A stretch of 64,000 nucleotides of DNA from Janthinobacterium sp. GW456P. Lineage in GTDB: Bacteria; Pseudomonadota; Gammaproteobacteria; Burkholderiales; Burkholderiaceae_D. How positions within the stretch are numbered: the first letter of the stretch is position 1; every line of letters begins with the position of its first letter. This document shows, one piece after another, positions 61,735-64,000 of this stretch. The DNA is taken from positions 1 through 64,000 of the forward strand of contig NZ_NEHB01000012.1 in NCBI RefSeq assembly GCF_002127655.1, given 5' to 3'. The notes under the pieces were generated by a model, which saw only the letters and a list, made by a program, of their open reading frames with translations, ran no database searches and was not told the origin of the DNA. The translations under genes were made by a program, and so were the position numbers.

Positions 61735-63842
61735 TTTTGAGCCTTGTTTGTCAGTGACAGGTTTGCCGAGTCGTCGGCCAGTGCCAGCGGTGGCGGGTTT
61801 TTCGAACCAAAGAAGAAGACGATGGGCGAACGCAGGAAACGCTTGCCCAGGATTTTCAACAATTGCATGCCGTGCTTGAAACGCACCTGGCGCGAACGCA
61901 GCGCCACCCACAGGGCCAGGCCGAAGCTGACCAGCAGGTTGGCCGTGCCGATGGCGAAGATGCCCGACAGCGACTTGACGGCCAGTTGCCAGCTCATATT
62001 GTGGTCGAGTCCCACCAGGGCTGTCGCAAAGTTGGCGGCCGAAAAGGTGATGTGACGGATATCGATGGGCAAGCCGATCAGGAAACCGAGGGTGCCGATG
62101 GAACCGAGCAGGATGCCGAAATAGAAGTTACCCATCAGCCCGCCCAGGTTGTTTTCCAGGTACAGGCCCAGCCGTTGCAAGCGCTCCTGGCCGATGACAC
62201 GGCCCAGGCCGCGCAATTGCGCGATGCGCTGCGCCCAGCGCGTGTACAGCGCCTGGTTGTCGTAGTAGCCGGAAATCAGGCCCGCCACGAACAGGCACAC
62301 GCCGGCGATCATGGCGTAGAAGATGGCGGGGCTGCCGATGGGGTCGATATCGTGCAGCAGATGCATGGCTTTTTCCGGCGTCACCAGGTTGTGCCCCGTG
62401 ATCGCCTTGTAGCCGAGCGCGATCAGCCAGGCCGTGGGGATGGCCGTCGCCAGGTTGCCCAGCACGGCCATGTTTTGCGTGCGGAAGACCTTGTTGATCA
62501 GTTCCGCCATACTGTCGAGGTCGATATTCCGGCCATCCTTGCTGTGCAGGCCGGCGGCGATGCGCGAGGCCGTCATGGCCGGCTGCTTGGTGGCCACCGT
62601 GAAGTGCAGCAAGTGGATGAACATGAAGCCGATCGAGTAGTTCATGCTGAACATGAACGCTTCGACCAGCGGCGCCGAGCGCAGATACGACATCAATATC
62701 TTGAACAGGGCCATGAAACCGATGATCACGCCCGCACCTGCGGACGAGAGGAACATGGCGCCCATTTCGCGGCGGTTTTCCGCGATATAGTGCTCGCCCG
62801 TGCGGCTGGCGTTTTCCGTCACATTGCGCGCCAGCAAGTTGATATTGTCGGAAAACAGGTCGCTGACCTTGTATTTGTGGTTATGCGCGCGTATGAGTTC
62901 CAGCGCCAGCCCCACGGCGCCCGCGCGGCGGCGGCTGACGGGCTGCGGGTGCAGCAAGTCCTGCGTGGCATCGACCGTGATGGCGTCGATATCCACGTTG
63001 CCCGATGCGGGCAGTTCGCCGCTCGTGTCGACGAGGAACAGCAGCTTGCGCAGGCGGTCGATGCTTTGCGCCAGCGCCACCAATAAATACGTGAGGGGAA
63101 TGCTGGTACCCTGGTACAGCGCTTTCTTGCGGATCTTGGCAATGACGGCGTCGCACTGGTCCAGCATCACCAGCAAATGGCGCGCGTCCTCGATGTGCTC
63201 GATGTCGCCTTGCAGCAGGCTCGAGTAGGCATCCAGGTAGGCGTTCACTTCCGTGTTCTGCACCATGAATGGCGACTGGAACACTTCGATTTCATTGTGG
63301 AAACGCGTCAGTTCCGGTTCCAGGCCCATGGCGCAGACGCGGTAGGACAGGGTGCGGATGGCGTCTAGCATGCCTGGCAACATGATATTGCCGTCGCCGA
63401 TGGCCAGTTCGACCTCGTCGCTGGTCAATACGTCGAACAGTTCCAGCCAGTCCGTGGCGGGCACGTTGCTGATCCACAAATAATCGGTTTTCAGGTACAG
63501 CACCTGATCGAGCGCGTCGTTCAGGTATTCATCGCCAAGGGCGGGTGGCAGCATGCGGTAGGCGATGCGGCGTTTCAATTCCGTAAAGAAGCCGCTGTTC
63601 GACAGCACGCCGATGTCGGTGTACAGGCTGGCGTGGCGGCGCGCGGCCAGCACGCGCAGCACGTATTCGTGCAGGGCGCGCGCCTGGGCGGGGTTACCTT
63701 TGAGAAGCTGGCGCAGGGTGCGCACGTTGGCGATCGCGGTAGCGCTGTCGTGGGGGCGCTTGGGACGCAATGAGTTGAATAATTCCACCAGCAAGTCGAT
63801 ATTGCTGGAGTTGGGGTCAATGCGTTCGAGGATAGCAAGCAT
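61731..63842 (-). CDS. PF10136 family membrane protein (mislabelled site-specific recombinase)
   Basis: 703 residues. The N-terminal half is soluble and helical; the second half has about seven membrane helices (AGAGVIIGFMALFKILMSYL, MNYSIGFMFIHLLHFTVATK, ending RFLRSPIVFFFGSKNPPPL). Known as Gcr/SpecificRecomb, but the membrane topology and lack of recombinase catalytic residues argue against that name. ATG 63842 is used; TTG 63908 would extend it by 22 plausible residues, and neither has a clear Shine-Dalgarno site. Coupled to the PLD lipoprotein gene, so a role in phospholipid or envelope maintenance is more likely. Confidence 0.85.
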   Translation of the reverse strand: MLAILERIDPNSSNIDLLVELFNSLRPKRPHDSATAIANVRTLRQLLKGNPAQARALHEYVLRVLAARRHASLYTDIGVLSNSGFFTELKRRIAYRMLPPALGDEYLNDALDQVLYLKTDYLWISNVPATDWLELFDVLTSDEVELAIGDGNIMLPGMLDAIRTLSYRVCAMGLEPELTRFHNEIEVFQSPFMVQNTEVNAYLDAYSSLLQGDIEHIEDARHLLVMLDQCDAVIAKIRKKALYQGTSIPLTYLLVALAQSIDRLRKLLFLVDTSGELPASGNVDIDAITVDATQDLLHPQPVSRRRAGAVGLALELIRAHNHKYKVSDLFSDNINLLARNVTENASRTGEHYIAENRREMGAMFLSSAGAGVIIGFMALFKILMSYLRSAPLVEAFMFSMNYSIGFMFIHLLHFTVATKQPAMTASRIAAGLHSKDGRNIDLDSMAELINKVFRTQNMAVLGNLATAIPTAWLIALGYKAITGHNLVTPEKAMHLLHDIDPIGSPAIFYAMIAGVCLFVAGLISGYYDNQALYTRWAQRIAQLRGLGRVIGQERLQRLGLYLENNLGGLMGNFYFGILLGSIGTLGFLIGLPIDIRHITFSAANFATALVGLDHNMSWQLAVKSLSGIFAIGTANLLVSFGLALWVALRSRQVRFKHGMQLLKILGKRFLRSPIVFFFGSKNPPPLALADDSANLSLTNKAQK

Positions 63843-64000
63843 GCAGAAAAAACGGGCGAGCCGCTGTCGGTAAAACCAGTAGTGTACCGCCTGCGTCAGA
63901 TCGCGCAACGTTCGCCACCGAACATTGCTTTACTGCAGGGCCTGCAATTCACGCCATTTTGCCGCATATTGCCACAATCATGGCCAATCTTGCGTGTTGT

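Noticed and set aside
61731-63842. Mobile element encoded by the site-specific recombinase
   Set aside because: The family name is historical; the protein is polytopic, lacks Tyr or Ser recombinase motifs and is flanked by no terminal repeats or att-like sequences.

Overview
The window looks like a piece of a high-GC betaproteobacterial chromosome. It most resembles Oxalobacteraceae of the Janthinobacterium/Massilia/Duganella type. This is judged from the dnaX-ybaB-recR block, the many GGDEF/EAL and hybrid kinase genes, the Caulobacter-type TonB receptor, and the protein sequences in general. No search was run, so the genus is an inference. Most of the window is ordinary core or lifestyle chromosome. 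There is no CRISPR array, prophage, complete insertion sequence or biosynthetic cluster.

Layout. 1-4.1 kb: 3' end of dnaX, ybaB, recR, a CaiB-type CoA-transferase and a phytase-like esterase lipoprotein, with a REP-like hairpin pair between the last two. 4.1-17.4 kb: signalling block. It holds a hybrid kinase plus a REC-GGDEF-EAL protein, the cstA-ybdD pyruvate/peptide uptake pair with a divergent Cache kinase/NarL-type regulator, and an HDOD protein coupled to a PAS-GGDEF-EAL protein. 17.5-21.2 kb: tRNA-Ser(TGA) followed by a patchwork accessory stretch with duplicated tRNA-end/terminator sequence, four degenerate copies of a ~78-bp repeat, single small genes and a low-GC glycosyltransferase-like gene. 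21.4-28.3 kb: small enzymes, a TonB-dependent receptor, GNATs and a Sel1 protein. 28.3-37.5 kb: rnz, then a five-gene operon (YdeP-type molybdoenzyme, cytochrome bd A and B, bestrophin, FdhD), divergent from a small winged-helix gene and moaA. 37.5-51.9 kb: MocR regulator, msbA, two tandem YwqK-like genes, MarR, ClC channel, NhaR-like regulator, TerC, TerB-like, YnfA, glycerate kinase, and an alcohol dehydrogenase/LysR pair. 51.9-64 kb: cytochrome c, DUF1800/DUF1501 pair, AI-2E transporter, a PAP2-DAG kinase-phosphoesterase operon, a ParDE-like toxin-antitoxin and a PLD lipoprotein/PF10136 membrane protein pair.

The strongest unexplained signal is a structured dispersed element present three times (9326-9443, 55326-55443 reversed, 56707-56808). 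The core is exactly 88 nt in every copy and aligns without gaps. It folds as a nested hairpin whose stems change in a compensatory way between copies, and it is enclosed by outer stems that are complementary in each copy but unrelated in sequence between copies. In all three the same end faces the stop codon of a neighbouring gene. Two copies flank the AI-2E transporter gene as an inverted pair. This is the best candidate here for an undescribed structured RNA or hairpin-type mobile element.

A second signal is the cassette-like stretch behind tRNA-Ser. A third is the linkage of a YdeP-type oxidoreductase, its likely sulfurtransferase FdhD, a short-loop cytochrome bd oxidase and a bestrophin in one operon, with a shared CTGTAC-type motif near the promoters on both sides of a small regulator gene.
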